DNA of 64,000 nucleotides from Rhizobium leguminosarum. GTDB lineage: Bacteria; Pseudomonadota; Alphaproteobacteria; Rhizobiales; Rhizobiaceae. This document shows, in pieces, positions 26,235-35,987 of the stretch; position 1 is the stretch's first letter, and each line of letters starts with the position of its first letter. The DNA lies in the NCBI RefSeq assembly GCF_017876795.1, contig NZ_JAGIOR010000004.1, forward strand, positions 1 to 64,000, written 5' to 3'. The notes under the pieces were generated by a model. It had not been told where the DNA came from. It did not search any database and saw only the letters and a program-made list of their open reading frames with translations. A program made the translations under genes and the position numbers.

Positions 26235-26879
26235 CTAAATCGTTAAGGCGATGAGTGCATCGCGGTCGAGGAGCCGGACAATTCGTTGCGATTTGCCGTT
26301 GAGACGAAGGATGCGTTTTTCCCGCAGCTTCGTGAAAGAGCGGGCGACCGTTTCAACCGTCAGGCCAAGATAGTCGGCAATGTCGCTACGACACATCATG
26401 ATATCGAATTCGGGATCCTCGGGATGACGGTCGACCATCTCCTGAACAAAGGCCGCAAGGCGCTTCAGCGCGCTTTGCTCGCTGATCATCAGTTGTTTTT
26501 GCTGTGCCTTCGCAAGGCCCGTCAGGGCAATCTGCAAAAGATCGATGGGAACGACGGCGTCCTGATTGGTACGAAACGGTCTCACGCGAGTTTCGCAGAT
26601 GGCTTCTGCAAAATCGGTTCGCACATGTCCGATCTCGAGCCCGAACCATTCGCCCTTGCCGCAGAACGATAAGATGTGCCGCTGGCCGTTCGAGGTCAGG
26701 CGGTATATCCGGACCGCGCCTGCTTCGACCTGGTAGATCGCAACAACGTGTTCGCCTTCGCTGTAGATCGTCTCGTCGGCGCTGAATTTTATCGACTGAT
26801 CTTTTGCCGCCCCTGAACCCGCCCTGTGGCGGTGGTCGGGAACCATCGTGTATTTTCCGATCGCCTGAGCCTGAAACAT
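26235..26879 (-). CDS. Crp/Fnr-family regulator, FixK-like
   Basis: A 214-residue regulator with a cyclic-nucleotide-binding-type beta-roll (about 35-125) and a C-terminal winged helix. The recognition helix is DIADYLGLTVETVARSFTKL; the ETVxR pattern is the FNR/FixK signature for TTGAT half-sites. The N-terminal Cys cluster for a 4Fe-4S centre is absent, so it is FixK-like rather than FNR-like and is probably controlled at the level of expression. It is a good candidate reader of the TTG-N8-CAA boxes at 32566, 37542 and 39343. ATG 26877-26879 follows GGGGGA; longer starts exist. Confidence 0.85.
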   Translation of the reverse strand: MFQAQAIGKYTMVPDHRHRAGSGAAKDQSIKFSADETIYSEGEHVVAIYQVEAGAVRIYRLTSNGQRHILSFCGKGEWFGLEIGHVRTDFAEAICETRVRPFRTNQDAVVPIDLLQIALTGLAKAQQKQLMISEQSALKRLAAFVQEMVDRHPEDPEFDIMMCRSDIADYLGLTVETVARSFTKLREKRILRLNGKSQRIVRLLDRDALIALTI

Positions 26880-27027
26880 GCGCATCGTCCCCCATCCACG
26901 TTGCAGCATAAGCAATCCTTGCATGTCTCGGTATTCGAGATACCCCTTACGTATTGCTACGGAAGCAGGCGATCACGGACCGGTGTATAAGGCTATTGCC
27001 CCTGAAGCCGTATCGCGGGAGGTCTAA

Positions 27028-27993
27028 ATGGCACCGGAAGAGGGAGGGGACAGCCAGGCACGACAAGAATCCGCAAGCATTCGCGCGCAGCTTGATCGTA
27101 TGCTCGCAAGCCCGGAATTCCTCGCTCCCGAACGCGGGCGCCGCTTTCTCCAATATATAGTCGAAGAGACGCTCGATGGGCACGGCGACCAGCTCAAGGC
27201 CTCTACGATCGCACAGGCGGTATTCGGACGCGATGCCTCCTTCGACGCGCAGAACGATCCTGTTGTCCGTATCGAAGCGGGGCGTATCCGTCGCGCAATC
27301 GAACGATACTATCTCGTCTCGGGAGGCAGCGACCCGATACGGATCACCATTCCCAAAGGGGGCTATGCTCCGCACTTTTCGAGTGGTGAAGACGCCTCCG
27401 ACCCAGGCGACGTGTCTGCGCCAAATTACGAGAAAAAGCAAAATCCCCGCGGGCACGAGCGACCGCTGACCTATCGCGATCTCCTCCTGCCGATCGGCAT
27501 TCCAGCCCTGTTCGGCGCTATAGCGGTTCTCGCGCTCATCCGTCCCCTCGCATCCTACCTCTCGCCGGCGGGAACGCCGCCAACTCCTGCTCAGTCAATG
27601 CTGAACAGCAAGACCAGGATCGTCGTCGAACCCTTCGCAGCCCTCGGGGCGACCGCGCAAGGCGCAGACTTTGCAAAGGGAGTGGTCGATCAGCTTATCG
27701 CCAGGCTCGTCAAGGTGGACGACTTTGTCGTGCTCGCTCCCGGTCAATCCGGTATGGAGCCCGTCGGCCCGCTCTTCAATTTGCAGGGAAGTACGCTTGT
27801 CGAGGGCGGCGCGGTTCTACGTCTGCATGTCCGCCTGATAAACGGCGCCGATGGCACGGTCGTCTGGGCAAATCAGTATGATCGCGATATCAGCGATCAA
27901 ACTATTCTCGATGTCGAGGATGAGGTTGCCGCTCAAATCACCAAGGAGATTTCAACCAGCCGCAAACTGGGCCGTCCGGGCTCCGAGCCATAG
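27028..27993 (+). CDS. Membrane protein: wHTH-like domain + TM + TolB-like domain (short paralogue)
   Basis: A 321-residue protein. Residues about 15-118 carry the domain shared with the genes at 28061 and 58504 (RRFLQYIVEETL, AQAVFGRDASFD, DPVVRIEAGRIRRAIERYYL, ITIPKGGYAPHF). Its pattern resembles a CadC/OmpR-type winged helix ending in (P)-x-GY-x-P. One membrane segment follows (about 151-173), then a TolB-like periplasmic region (KTRIVVEPFAALG, GVVDQLIARL, AVLRLHVRLINGADGTVVWA). The C-terminal TPR part of the paralogues is missing. Such proteins are often labelled adenylate cyclase without a cyclase domain. RBS GGGAGG precedes the ATG. Confidence 0.78.
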   Translation: MAPEEGGDSQARQESASIRAQLDRMLASPEFLAPERGRRFLQYIVEETLDGHGDQLKASTIAQAVFGRDASFDAQNDPVVRIEAGRIRRAIERYYLVSGGSDPIRITIPKGGYAPHFSSGEDASDPGDVSAPNYEKKQNPRGHERPLTYRDLLLPIGIPALFGAIAVLALIRPLASYLSPAGTPPTPAQSMLNSKTRIVVEPFAALGATAQGADFAKGVVDQLIARLVKVDDFVVLAPGQSGMEPVGPLFNLQGSTLVEGGAVLRLHVRLINGADGTVVWANQYDRDISDQTILDVEDEVAAQITKEISTSRKLGRPGSEP

Positions 27994-28060
27994 CCGTAAC
28001 ATTTTGAGTCCTTACCGTCGTAATGTCGAATAGCCGGATTTTTGGGCCGACGCGCTATTT

Positions 28061-29839
28061 TTACGATGGGAGGTTGACGGCCACGCCAGCGGCGCGCAGC
28101 CCGTCAAAAAACCGTTCCTGATCTTCCGGACGTTTAAGGCGTAAGGAAATCTCCTGGCGGATGTTCGCCATCAATGCGGGCGCGTTGGTATGAAGCCAAT
28201 CCTGTTCCAGCCTGGCCTCATCCATCTTCCCCGCGGCTCCGAGAATGGATAACAATACGAGGTGACGCATCGGGCTGCAGTCGAGATCGGATTTTCGCGA
28301 CCACTGTTCGGCGGCTTCCATATCGCCCCGCATAAATGCGCAGAGCGCCATGCCGCCTTGGTAGTAGCCGCGGGTACCGGCATTTTTGTCGATTGCGATT
28401 GATATCAACTCGCAGCCCGATTGCCATTTTCCGGACATCGCCAGTCGCAGGCCGTATTCGCCCGCAACCTCCACATCGTTCGGATTTGCAGCATAGGCCG
28501 CAGTCCCGGCCGCCAGCGCCTTGTCGATATCCCCCCTGAAGAAGTTCACCAGCATACTTGCCCGCAGCACCTGGGGATCGTGCGGCGCGAGCGAAGCGGC
28601 CCGCTCGGCCGAAACGGTTGCAAGTTCGAGAGATTCGGCAGAAGGCGACGTGCCGAGCTTGTAGCGAAATCTGATTTCGTCAAGGTAGACCATCGACAAC
28701 AGCGCCCAGGATGTAGCGCTATCGGGCGTTCGCCGGGTTGCCTGCCACAAGCATTCGCGCGCCGCGCTATGACTTTGTGCGGTCATCGTCTGGACATAAC
28801 TCTGATAGGCCAAGGTACAGGTATAGGCATCCCGGTCGCCCTTCTCCATTGGCGTGGCGGCCACACCTGTGTCGGCCTGAAAGATGGCGCCCTGGGGCTG
28901 CGCGATGGCGACGACGATCTGCCGGGCGACACTTGTCTGAATGCCGAGCTTGTTTTGAGCGCGAAGATCGGCATCGAAATTACTCGCCCAAATGACAGCC
29001 CCGTCTGCTTGGCGCACCAGCCTTGCAACCGAGCGCAGCTTGCGTCCGTCCATCTGGATGTTGCCTTGAAGCGCGTAATCAGCAACAGCGGTATGGTCAT
29101 CCCCTGAGGGATCGGCGACGACGACGATGTCATCGCGTTGGGCGAGCTGGCCAATAATGTCGTCCCTCAGGCCGCGGGTGATATCCAAACTGGAGTCAAC
29201 GGAGCTGCTCGTTGCAAAAAACTCGACAGCGACCGTTGGCAGGGAGGCAGCTGACGGCGGAGAACTGGTCGGGGCATGTCGTGCAACCAAAAGTGCTGAG
29301 GCAAGCGCGAGGAGGAGAAGAACGAAGACGGCCAGAAGACCGGTTACGACCCCGCGAGCGGTCGGCAGCGCCAGAGGCTGCCCCTCCTGAAGCGGATGTC
29401 GTTGACCCGCCAGGTCTGCGGCGGGTGCGTTTTCCGGGTCGTTCCCAGGTGGAGCCGGTACGGACGCGTCCCGGGTATATTCGAAATGCGGCACGTATCC
29501 GCCTTTAGGCACCGTTATGACGACCTCGTCCGCTTGGCCTGCGACGAGATAATAACGTTCCAGGGCTTTTCGAATCCGGCCAGCCTCGATGCGAACGACC
29601 GGGTCATTCTGCGGGTCGAATGAGGCTTCCCGACCAAAAACGACATTTGCGATGGTAAATGCCTTCAGAAAACTGGATCGTCCAGCGAGCGTTTCGTTGA
29701 CAACAAACTCCAGGAAATTTCGCCCGCGTTTCGGCGCGTGAAATTCTTCGCTTCCGAGAATTCGCTGAACTTGCTTGCAGATTTCCTCAGCGGTTGGCGT
29801 AAGCGTGCTGAATAGATCGACCTTTGCTGCGGTTCTCAT
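28061..29839 (-). CDS. Membrane protein: wHTH-like domain + TM + TolB-like + TPR region
   Basis: A 592-residue paralogue, convergent with the previous gene. The N-terminal wHTH-like domain (about 15-118) has VVFGREASFDPQNDPVVRIE and the VPKGGYVPHF end. A membrane segment lies at about 165-190. The periplasmic part starts with TVAVEFFATSSS (TolB-like, containing DGAVIWASNFD) and continues into helical TPR-like repeats (SAERAASLAPHDPQ, AANPNDVEVAGEYGLRLAMS). The layout is that of CadC/ToxR-like one-component membrane regulators. The function is inferred from architecture only. ATG 29837-29839 has GGGGGCG upstream. Confidence 0.8.
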   Translation of the reverse strand: MRTAAKVDLFSTLTPTAEEICKQVQRILGSEEFHAPKRGRNFLEFVVNETLAGRSSFLKAFTIANVVFGREASFDPQNDPVVRIEAGRIRKALERYYLVAGQADEVVITVPKGGYVPHFEYTRDASVPAPPGNDPENAPAADLAGQRHPLQEGQPLALPTARGVVTGLLAVFVLLLLALASALLVARHAPTSSPPSAASLPTVAVEFFATSSSVDSSLDITRGLRDDIIGQLAQRDDIVVVADPSGDDHTAVADYALQGNIQMDGRKLRSVARLVRQADGAVIWASNFDADLRAQNKLGIQTSVARQIVVAIAQPQGAIFQADTGVAATPMEKGDRDAYTCTLAYQSYVQTMTAQSHSAARECLWQATRRTPDSATSWALLSMVYLDEIRFRYKLGTSPSAESLELATVSAERAASLAPHDPQVLRASMLVNFFRGDIDKALAAGTAAYAANPNDVEVAGEYGLRLAMSGKWQSGCELISIAIDKNAGTRGYYQGGMALCAFMRGDMEAAEQWSRKSDLDCSPMRHLVLLSILGAAGKMDEARLEQDWLHTNAPALMANIRQEISLRLKRPEDQERFFDGLRAAGVAVNLPS

Positions 29840-29928
29840 GATCGCCCCCACGACTTGATCACGCGCTTATAAGCGTCTTCTAAAGCACCATAGCTGAGTA
29901 GATTGCAATTGCAAAGGGTAGTTTCGGA

Positions 29929-30597
29929 CTAACGGGCGTAGGCTGTCCAGACTTTGACTGGTGAGGTCCGTTCGCTTTCAGTCGATTGCGCGACCGCCTC
30001 AACGGTCATGGCCATGCGCATGAGTTCCGCCAGATTGCGGGCGCCCATCTTGGCCATCACATTGGCGCGATGGACTTCCACCGTCCGCGAGCTGATACCC
30101 AGATGATAGGCGATCATCTTGTTCTGCAGGCCATCGAGTACGCCGGTCAGAACCTGATGTTCGCGATCCGTGAGCTGACGAATGCGCGCCGCGACGCTCT
30201 CGGAATCGGCGATGGTGTGACTTTGCAGTCTTTGACCCATCGCCAAGTTGATGGCCGCGATCAGCGCTTCCTCCTTGAGAGGCTTTTCCAGGAAATCCGA
30301 TGCCCCCGCCTTCATCGCGTTGACGGCTGCACCGACATCGCCCTGGCCGGTAATGACGATCGCCGGAACGTCCGCACTCAGCCGGTGCAGGCGTTGAAGC
30401 AACTCGATGCCGTCGACATCGGGCATGCGCAGGTCCGTGATCAGGCAGCTTCTGCCCGAAAGGGGCAGAAGCTCCAGAAACGCGTTTGCGCAGCTGTGCG
30501 CCCGCACGGCAAAACCTGCCGATACCAGCAAAAATGTCAACGATCGTCTCAACGACTCCTCGTCATCGACGAGATGGATCGTAAGGTCGTTCGCCAT
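29929..30597 (-). CDS. fixJ: FixJ-type response regulator
   Basis: A 222-residue NarL/FixJ regulator. The receiver (1-about 125) has the acidic pair DDEE, phospho-acceptor Asp55 in LITDLRMPDVDG, and Lys in FLEKPLK. A LuxR-type HTH follows at about 150-215 (LTDREHQVLTGVLDGLQNKM, SSRTVEVHRANVMAKMGARN). The GASDFLEKPL linker side is FixJ-like. Its start lies inside the last 35 bases of the kinase gene, so the two are co-translated. It is expected to activate microaerobic genes, including a fixK-type gene. Confidence 0.88.
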   Translation of the reverse strand: MANDLTIHLVDDEESLRRSLTFLLVSAGFAVRAHSCANAFLELLPLSGRSCLITDLRMPDVDGIELLQRLHRLSADVPAIVITGQGDVGAAVNAMKAGASDFLEKPLKEEALIAAINLAMGQRLQSHTIADSESVAARIRQLTDREHQVLTGVLDGLQNKMIAYHLGISSRTVEVHRANVMAKMGARNLAELMRMAMTVEAVAQSTESERTSPVKVWTAYAR

Positions 30598-31810
30598 CTG
30601 TCTTGGTCTCCACCAGCGGAATTGAGAACGAGAAGATCGAACCGCTCTCTCGTCCTTTGCGTGCACTTATGCGGCCCCCATGCGCTTCAACAATGCGCTT
30701 GGACAATGCCAGGCCCATACCGAGGCCATGTGGCTTGCCGGTCACGAAGGGGCGAAACAACGTTTCTTCCATCTGGGCTTCAATCCCGCATCCGTTGTCG
30801 GACACTTCAACGACGAGAGACGAGACGTTCTCTACTGTCGTCCGGATCCCGATAGAGGGCTGCTCGGTACACTCCGTCGCCTCCAAAGCGTTGCGGAGGA
30901 GGTTTGTGAGCACTTGCACCATCTGAACGCTGTCTGCGAGAACGACGTCCCGCGCTGCCTTGAGCTGGACGTTCGTATGAAGGTCTTTTCGCCGCGACCC
31001 CATAAGTGCGAGCCTTATCGCCCTATCGATCAGTTCGTGCATCTCCTGCGGTTTCCGCTCGGAGGTGCCGCGCACGGCGAATTCTCTTATATTTTGGACA
31101 ATACTACCTGCCCAGAGCGCATTCTGTGTGATTTCCAACAGTGCTTCACGGAGCTCTTCGCCACGCCGGCGACTATCCATGACGAGGCGCCCGCACCCTT
31201 GGGAATAGGCTGCGATGGACGAGAGCGGCTGAGTAAGTTCATGCGCAAGAGTGGATGCCATTTCTCCCAGTTCAATCACCCTTGCAAGGCGGGCAACCTC
31301 GTGCTGAAGCTCCTGAACTTGCCGCAAAGTCTCGCCCTCGGTCTGATAGTCTTCGAAAATCGCCGCGGTGAAGAAGCTTTTTTCGCCGTGCTTTCTGACG
31401 ATGGTCAAGGCAGTCGGAAATTCGGCTCCGCTCTTGGTGATCGCCAGGCCGGCACGCACTGCGCCGCGGTCTGCCCATCGTCCCTTGAGTTGAACATTCG
31501 GTGTCGGACGCCAGACAAAGTCGATCTTGCGGCCAATCAATTCGCGCTCTTCGTAGCCGAACAATGCGACCGCAGCCTTGTTGCAGGCTGAAATTTCGTG
31601 GAGATGGCTGATGAAAAACACCGCATCCGGCATGTCTTCGTGGAGTTGCCGGATCCCGTCCATCCGCAGCCCGTCTTCTTCTTCGCTCAAAGCACGCACG
31701 GGCTCGGGGTATGGCATTTGCGGCGTCAACGACCATGCTTGACCCACCACAATCGCGGCGGCGGCACTGGTTTCGGCAACGACGTGCGGTGCCTCCATCT
31801 TGATGGACAT
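30563..31810 (-). CDS. fixL: FixL-like PAS sensor histidine kinase
   Basis: A 415-residue kinase. A PAS domain is at about 50-155 (PDAVFFISHLHEISACN, FGYEERELIGRKIDFVW, then HGEKSFFTAAIFEDYQTEGE). The HisKA domain has His190 in STLAHELTQPLSSIAAY, and the ATPase domain has NLLRNALEA, DNGCGI and GLGMGLALSKRIVEAHGG. No membrane segment is present. It is like FixL in kinase and coupling helix, but the His that binds haem in the canonical PAS FG helix is not evident here. It may sense another cue or use a modified haem site. The ATG at 31808-31810 follows GGAGAAG. Confidence 0.85.
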   Translation of the reverse strand: MSIKMEAPHVVAETSAAAAIVVGQAWSLTPQMPYPEPVRALSEEEDGLRMDGIRQLHEDMPDAVFFISHLHEISACNKAAVALFGYEERELIGRKIDFVWRPTPNVQLKGRWADRGAVRAGLAITKSGAEFPTALTIVRKHGEKSFFTAAIFEDYQTEGETLRQVQELQHEVARLARVIELGEMASTLAHELTQPLSSIAAYSQGCGRLVMDSRRRGEELREALLEITQNALWAGSIVQNIREFAVRGTSERKPQEMHELIDRAIRLALMGSRRKDLHTNVQLKAARDVVLADSVQMVQVLTNLLRNALEATECTEQPSIGIRTTVENVSSLVVEVSDNGCGIEAQMEETLFRPFVTGKPHGLGMGLALSKRIVEAHGGRISARKGRESGSIFSFSIPLVETKTDGERPYDPSRR

Positions 31811-32310
31811 GATGGTCTTCTCCGCCCTTTGAGACGCATTGGCCCTTCGGACCGTCGCTCTTCCCGACCGATGGCGTAATACTACCATCTTTGGATGAGG
31901 AACCGGTGTAGGATCGCGTAGCCTCTATTGTTCTCTCCTTGGGGCTTTTGACGCGATCTTCTCCTTGGCGCTCGCCATGACCCTATTGATTCGGCTCAAT
32001 GCGTCCGCTTCATTGTTCTATTATTGTGAGAAGCAAAGGCTACGTGGCCATGTGAGGCAGTTGAATGATCAGAAAGTTTGTCCTGATGGCAACCTGATCT
32101 TTTCCATCGAATGAGCGATGCCAAAAGCCCGTCGGATCTATCTCCGCACACAAGCCGCGCGATGACTGTCTTATCGCGATGCCAATGCATAGCGGATGCA
32201 TTCGATGGCCGTAGACAGCCGATCAAGGCAAGGCATGCCGATGGAATAGGGTGCCTGATTGACACCTCGCATCCGGTCAACCTTGTGAACCGTTGGGGGA
32301 GGGCGCGGCG
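31811..32310. other. 500-base intergenic region with an FNR-type box
   Basis: No gene is supported here. It contains the fixL upstream region and, at 31986-31999, TTGATTCGGCTCAA. Some short reading frames cross it but have no RBS or typical codon use. Confidence 0.5.
31986..31999. promoter_or_regulatory. FNR/FixK-type box
   Basis: TTGATTCGGCTCAA fits TTGA-N6-TCAA. It lies 176 bases upstream of the fixL start and 312 bases before the small gene at 32311. It might control fixL (feedback from the FixK-like protein) or an unseen RNA. The target is uncertain. Confidence 0.5.
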
Positions 32311-32517
32311 ATGTGGCGGTTGCCTGTCGAAGCTCCGTTCGAACTTGATATAGAACTCGCTGTCATCGACGATGACGGCGTTCATTCGCTGGTTTTTCCT
32401 TGCCAGCGTCGCCCCGGTGGCTGGATCAATGCCATGACGGGTGAGGTGCTCGACGTCCACCCCACCCATTGGCGGGTATGGCAAATCTATCGATGTGTCG
32501 TTTCGGACCTCCAGTGA
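32311..32517 (+). CDS. Small conserved hypothetical protein
   Basis: A 68-residue protein, MWRLPVEAPFELDIELAV then DDDGVHSLVFPC...GGW, ending in PTHWRVW-QIYR. This matches the style of a short rhizobial protein family with APFD-x-DLELAV and a conserved PTHWR-W end, whose function is unknown. GGGGGAGG lies 8 bases before the ATG. It sits just upstream of arcA but ends before its FNR box, so it is a separate unit. Confidence 0.65.
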   Translation: MWRLPVEAPFELDIELAVIDDDGVHSLVFPCQRRPGGWINAMTGEVLDVHPTHWRVWQIYRCVVSDLQ

Positions 32518-32565
32518 ATGCGACCCGCATCCCTTGGCTTGACCCACCACATACTGCGTCACCGA

Positions 32566-32579
32566 TTGTCTGCGATCAA
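32566..32579 (+). promoter_or_regulatory. FNR/FixK-type box upstream of arcABC
   Basis: TTGTCTGCGATCAA keeps the TTG-N8-CAA frame and a perfect ATCAA right half; the left half has two mismatches from TTGAT. It is 84 bases before the arcA start, a suitable position for activation. ADI operons are classic FNR/ANR targets. Confidence 0.6.
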
Positions 32580-32663
32580 TGACATGACCGAGCCAGCCCA
32601 AATAGTGTGATGGCCAATGACGAGCGGCGGCGCCGCGATCCAAAAAGCTGCAGGGAGGGCCAC

Positions 32664-33893
32664 ATGCGTGGTTTCGGCGTTCACTCGGAGGTTGGAAAGC
32701 TCAGAACCGTCATGGTTTGCAAACCGTCTCTGGCGCATCAGCGCCTGACACCTGCCAACTGCCATGACCTGCTTTTTGACGATGTCCTATGGGTGCATGA
32801 GGCTCAGAAAGATCACTTCGATTTTGTGCTGAAGATGCAGGAAAGGGGTGTTGAAGTTCTCGAGCTCCACGACTTGCTTGGCCAGGCGCTGACCAACAAG
32901 CAGGCACGTGATTTCATATTGGACCGACGTATCACTCCGAATGTGCTTGGCTCACAGATTGCCGAGGCGATGCGGCCATGGCTTGACGAAATGCCGGCCA
33001 CACAACTCGCCGCGTTCATGATCGGCGGCATCGCGATCTCCGATCTGCCTGAAGTCAAGGCCAAGTCGCTGATGCTCAGTGCTTTGCCGGAAACGGATTT
33101 TGTCATCCCGCCGATCCCGAACACGCTGTTTCAGCGCGACCCCTCCTGCTGGATTTACGGCGGCGTGACCTGCAACCCGATGTTCTGGCCGGCGAGACGC
33201 GCAGAGACGCTGATCCAGCGGGCGATCTACAAGTTTCATCCGATCTTTCTCGGCGGCGATTTCAAGATCTGGTGGGGCGATTCAGACAATCAGTTCGCCA
33301 ATGCTTCGATGGAGGGCGGCGATGTCATGCCGATCGGCAACGGCACGGTCCTGATCGGCATGGGTGAGCGCACGACTTACCAGGCCGTCGGCCAGGTGGC
33401 GCAGGCCCTGTTCAGGAACAAGGCGGCCAAGAGGGTGATCGGCTGCCTGATGCCGAAGAGCCGTGCGGCAATGCACCTCGATACCGTTTTCAGCTTCTGC
33501 GATCGCGATGTCGTCACGCTGTTTGCCGAGGTCGTCGACCAGATCCGCTGCTACAGCATGTACCCGAGGGATGACGACGGAACATTCGAAATTCACCCCG
33601 AAAGTCAGTCGATGCTCGATGTTGTCAGCGAGGCACTCGAGTTGCCGAACCTGCGCACCGTCGAGACCGGCGGCAATTCCTATCAGGCCGAGCGCGAACA
33701 ATGGGACGACGGCAACAACGTCGTTGCACTCGAGCCTGGCGTCGTCGTCGCCTACGACCGCAACACCTATACGAATACGCTCCTGCGCAAAGCGGGGATC
33801 GAGGTCATCACCATTCGCGGCTCGGAACTCGGTCGTGGCCGTGGTGGCGGACATTGCATGACGTGCCCCATCTGGCGCGACCCGGCTTACTGA
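32664..33893 (+). CDS. arcA: Arginine deiminase
   Basis: A 409-residue enzyme hydrolysing L-arginine to citrulline and ammonia. Family residues: [17 protein letters not shown] at the start, [51 protein letters not shown], and the catalytic Cys398 in [13 protein letters not shown]. The length matches bacterial ArcA. ATG 32664 has GGGAGGGCC upstream. It is the first gene of arcABC, an operon already described in R. etli. Confidence 0.96.
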   Translation: MRGFGVHSEVGKLRTVMVCKPSLAHQRLTPANCHDLLFDDVLWVHEAQKDHFDFVLKMQERGVEVLELHDLLGQALTNKQARDFILDRRITPNVLGSQIAEAMRPWLDEMPATQLAAFMIGGIAISDLPEVKAKSLMLSALPETDFVIPPIPNTLFQRDPSCWIYGGVTCNPMFWPARRAETLIQRAIYKFHPIFLGGDFKIWWGDSDNQFANASMEGGDVMPIGNGTVLIGMGERTTYQAVGQVAQALFRNKAAKRVIGCLMPKSRAAMHLDTVFSFCDRDVVTLFAEVVDQIRCYSMYPRDDDGTFEIHPESQSMLDVVSEALELPNLRTVETGGNSYQAEREQWDDGNNVVALEPGVVVAYDRNTYTNTLLRKAGIEVITIRGSELGRGRGGGHCMTCPIWRDPAY

Positions 33894-33931
33894 CGTTTCA
33901 AACCGATGAACCAGACCGACGGAGCAAGACC

Positions 33932-34936
33932 ATGAGCTTCAATCTACGCAATCGTTCGCTTTTGACCGTCCAGGATTATACACCGCGGGAATTCCGCTAC
34001 CTTCTCGATCTTGCCCGCGATCTGAAGCGGGCCAAATATTCCCGCACCGAGCAGGAACACCTGAAAGGCAAGGAGATCTGCCTGATTTTCGAGAAAACCT
34101 CGACGCGAACACGATGCGCCTTCGAGGTCGCCTGCTCGGACCAGGGCGCGAACGTCACCTACCTCGATCCATCGGGTTCGCAGGTCGGGCACAAGGAATC
34201 CTTCAAGGATACGGCGCGAGTCCTCGGCCGCATGTATGACGCGATTGAATATCGCGGCTCTGCGCAACATGGTGTTGAAACGCTGGCGCGTTACGCCGGA
34301 GTGCCAGTCTATAATGGCCTGACGGACGAATATCATCCGACGCAAATGCTTGCCGACGTCATGACCATGCGCGAGCACAGCGACAAGCCGATTGCCAATA
34401 TCAAATACGCTTATGTCGGCGACACGCGTTCGAACATGGGACACTCACTCCTCATCGTCGGCTGCCTGCTTGGCATGGATGTGCGCATCTGCGGCCCCAA
34501 ATCACTGTGGCCCTCGGAAGAATATGTGAAGATAGCAAAGGATCTTCAACAGAACTCCGGCGCACGCCTGCTGATCACCGACGACCCCGGCGAGGCGGTC
34601 AAGGACGTCGATTTCATCCACACCGACGTCTGGGTTTCGATGGGCGAGCCGAAGGATGTCTGGCGCGAACGCATCAGGCTGCTCACCCCCTACCAGGTCA
34701 ATCAAAGCCTGATGAAGGCCACCGACAATCCGCAGACCAAGTTCATGCATTGCCTGCCGGCCTTCCACGATACCGAAACGACTCTTGGCAAGCAGATTGC
34801 TGAAGATTACGGCATGAAAAACGGCCTCGAAGTGACAGACGATGTCTTCGAGTCCGAGGCTAATGTCGCCTTCGAGCAGGCGGAGAACCGCCTGCATACG
34901 ATCAAGGCCCTGCTCGTCGCCACCTTGGGAGATTAG
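33932..34936 (+). CDS. arcB: Ornithine carbamoyltransferase (catabolic)
   Basis: A 334-residue enzyme that converts citrulline and phosphate to ornithine and carbamoyl phosphate. The carbamoyl-phosphate motif STRTR is at 57-61. HPTQ appears as [10 protein letters not shown], the ornithine-binding residues are in DVWVSMGEP, and HCLPAFHD carries the catalytic Cys. It lies 38 bases after arcA and 1 base before arcC. Its context marks it as the catabolic enzyme rather than ArgF. Confidence 0.95.
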   Translation: MSFNLRNRSLLTVQDYTPREFRYLLDLARDLKRAKYSRTEQEHLKGKEICLIFEKTSTRTRCAFEVACSDQGANVTYLDPSGSQVGHKESFKDTARVLGRMYDAIEYRGSAQHGVETLARYAGVPVYNGLTDEYHPTQMLADVMTMREHSDKPIANIKYAYVGDTRSNMGHSLLIVGCLLGMDVRICGPKSLWPSEEYVKIAKDLQQNSGARLLITDDPGEAVKDVDFIHTDVWVSMGEPKDVWRERIRLLTPYQVNQSLMKATDNPQTKFMHCLPAFHDTETTLGKQIAEDYGMKNGLEVTDDVFESEANVAFEQAENRLHTIKALLVATLGD

Positions 34937-34937
34937 C

Positions 34938-35873
34938 ATGCGTATAGTCATTGCGCTTGGCGGCAATGCGCTTCTCCGGCGTGGGGAAGCCATGACTGCC
35001 GATACCCAGAGACGAAATGCGCGTGTTGCGGCTCATGCGATTGCGCCGTTGGCAGGCGAGAATGAGATCGTCATAACGCACGGAAATGGCCCGCAGGTGG
35101 GGCTGCTTGCGCTTCAGGGCGCGGCCTACAAACCGGAGGAAGCCTATCCGCTCGATGTTCTCGGTGCTGAAACCGAGGGCATGATCGGTTACATGCTGGA
35201 GCAGGAACTCGGCAACCTGCTGCCGTTCGAGCAGCCTTTGGCGACGCTGCTGACCATGGTCGAAGTCGATGCCGCCGATCCGGGCTTCCAGAACCCGACC
35301 AAATTCGTCGGTCCCGTCTATGAGAAGGCGGAAGCGGACCGGCTGCATGCCGAAAAGGCCTGGGTCTTCAAGCAGGATGGGGAAAAGTGGCGGCGTGTCG
35401 TCGCCTCGCCGGCGCCCAAGCGCATCTTCGAAATCCGTCCAGTCCGCTGGCTGCTCGAACAGCGCACGATCGTTATCTGCGCCGGCGGCGGCGGCATCCC
35501 GACGATGTACGAAAAAGGGAGTGACCGGAAGCTGATCGGTGTCGAGGCCGTGATCGACAAGGATCTATGCTCGGAGCTTCTGGCGCGCGAGCTCTCCGCC
35601 GATTTTCTGATCATGGCGACCGATGCTCAGGCTGTCTGCACCGACTGGGGCAAACCGTCCGAGAGGGCGATCCATTGCGCTCGCCCCGATGATTTCAAGC
35701 AGTTCTCCTTCCCGGCAGGATCGATGGGTCCCAAGGTCGAAGCCGCCTGCCATTTTGCGCAGACAACCGGCGGGACGGCCGCAATTGGCTCGCTTGCCGA
35801 TATTGCCGGAATGATGCGCGGCGAGCGCGGGACGATCATCAATAGCGGCTTTGATGGCCTGAGCTGGCACTAA
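34938..35873 (+). CDS. arcC: Carbamate kinase
   Basis: A 311-residue amino-acid-kinase-fold enzyme: [16 protein letters not shown] start, [26 protein letters not shown] and [14 protein letters not shown]. It makes ATP from carbamoyl phosphate and ADP, the energy-yielding step of the ADI pathway. It begins 1 base after arcB. Its stop codon lies inside the left arm of the palindrome at 35870-35910. Confidence 0.95.
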   Translation: MRIVIALGGNALLRRGEAMTADTQRRNARVAAHAIAPLAGENEIVITHGNGPQVGLLALQGAAYKPEEAYPLDVLGAETEGMIGYMLEQELGNLLPFEQPLATLLTMVEVDAADPGFQNPTKFVGPVYEKAEADRLHAEKAWVFKQDGEKWRRVVASPAPKRIFEIRPVRWLLEQRTIVICAGGGGIPTMYEKGSDRKLIGVEAVIDKDLCSELLARELSADFLIMATDAQAVCTDWGKPSERAIHCARPDDFKQFSFPAGSMGPKVEAACHFAQTTGGTAAIGSLADIAGMMRGERGTIINSGFDGLSWH

Positions 35874-35910
35874 AGCGCGTCGTATCAAATTTGATTCATA
35901 CGCGCTTTAG
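35870..35910. repeat. CTAAAGCGCG palindrome at the arcC stop
   Basis: CTAAAGCGCGT and ACGCGCTTTAG form 11-bp arms around an inner ATCAAATTTGAT palindrome. The arcC TAA is part of the left arm. A relative sits at 57217-57260 on the stop of another gene. It probably terminates the convergent arcC and antiporter transcripts. Confidence 0.75.
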
Positions 35911-35987
35911 CTTTTTGTTTTTATGCCTGTCGTTGTCCCGGAACCGCTGCACACTTCCGGCGGCATGCATTAATCTTCCATAACAAC

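Noticed and set aside
27028..27993. Adenylate cyclase annotation for the wHTH/TolB paralogues
   Set aside because: No class III cyclase motif (F-x-D-x-x-G-F/Y-T) is visible in any of the three; the name seems to be inherited from fused homologues.
31996..32643. 215-codon minus-strand frame between fixL and arcA
   Set aside because: It runs antisense to the small gene at 32311, has no RBS and an irregular composition, and crosses the arcA FNR box.
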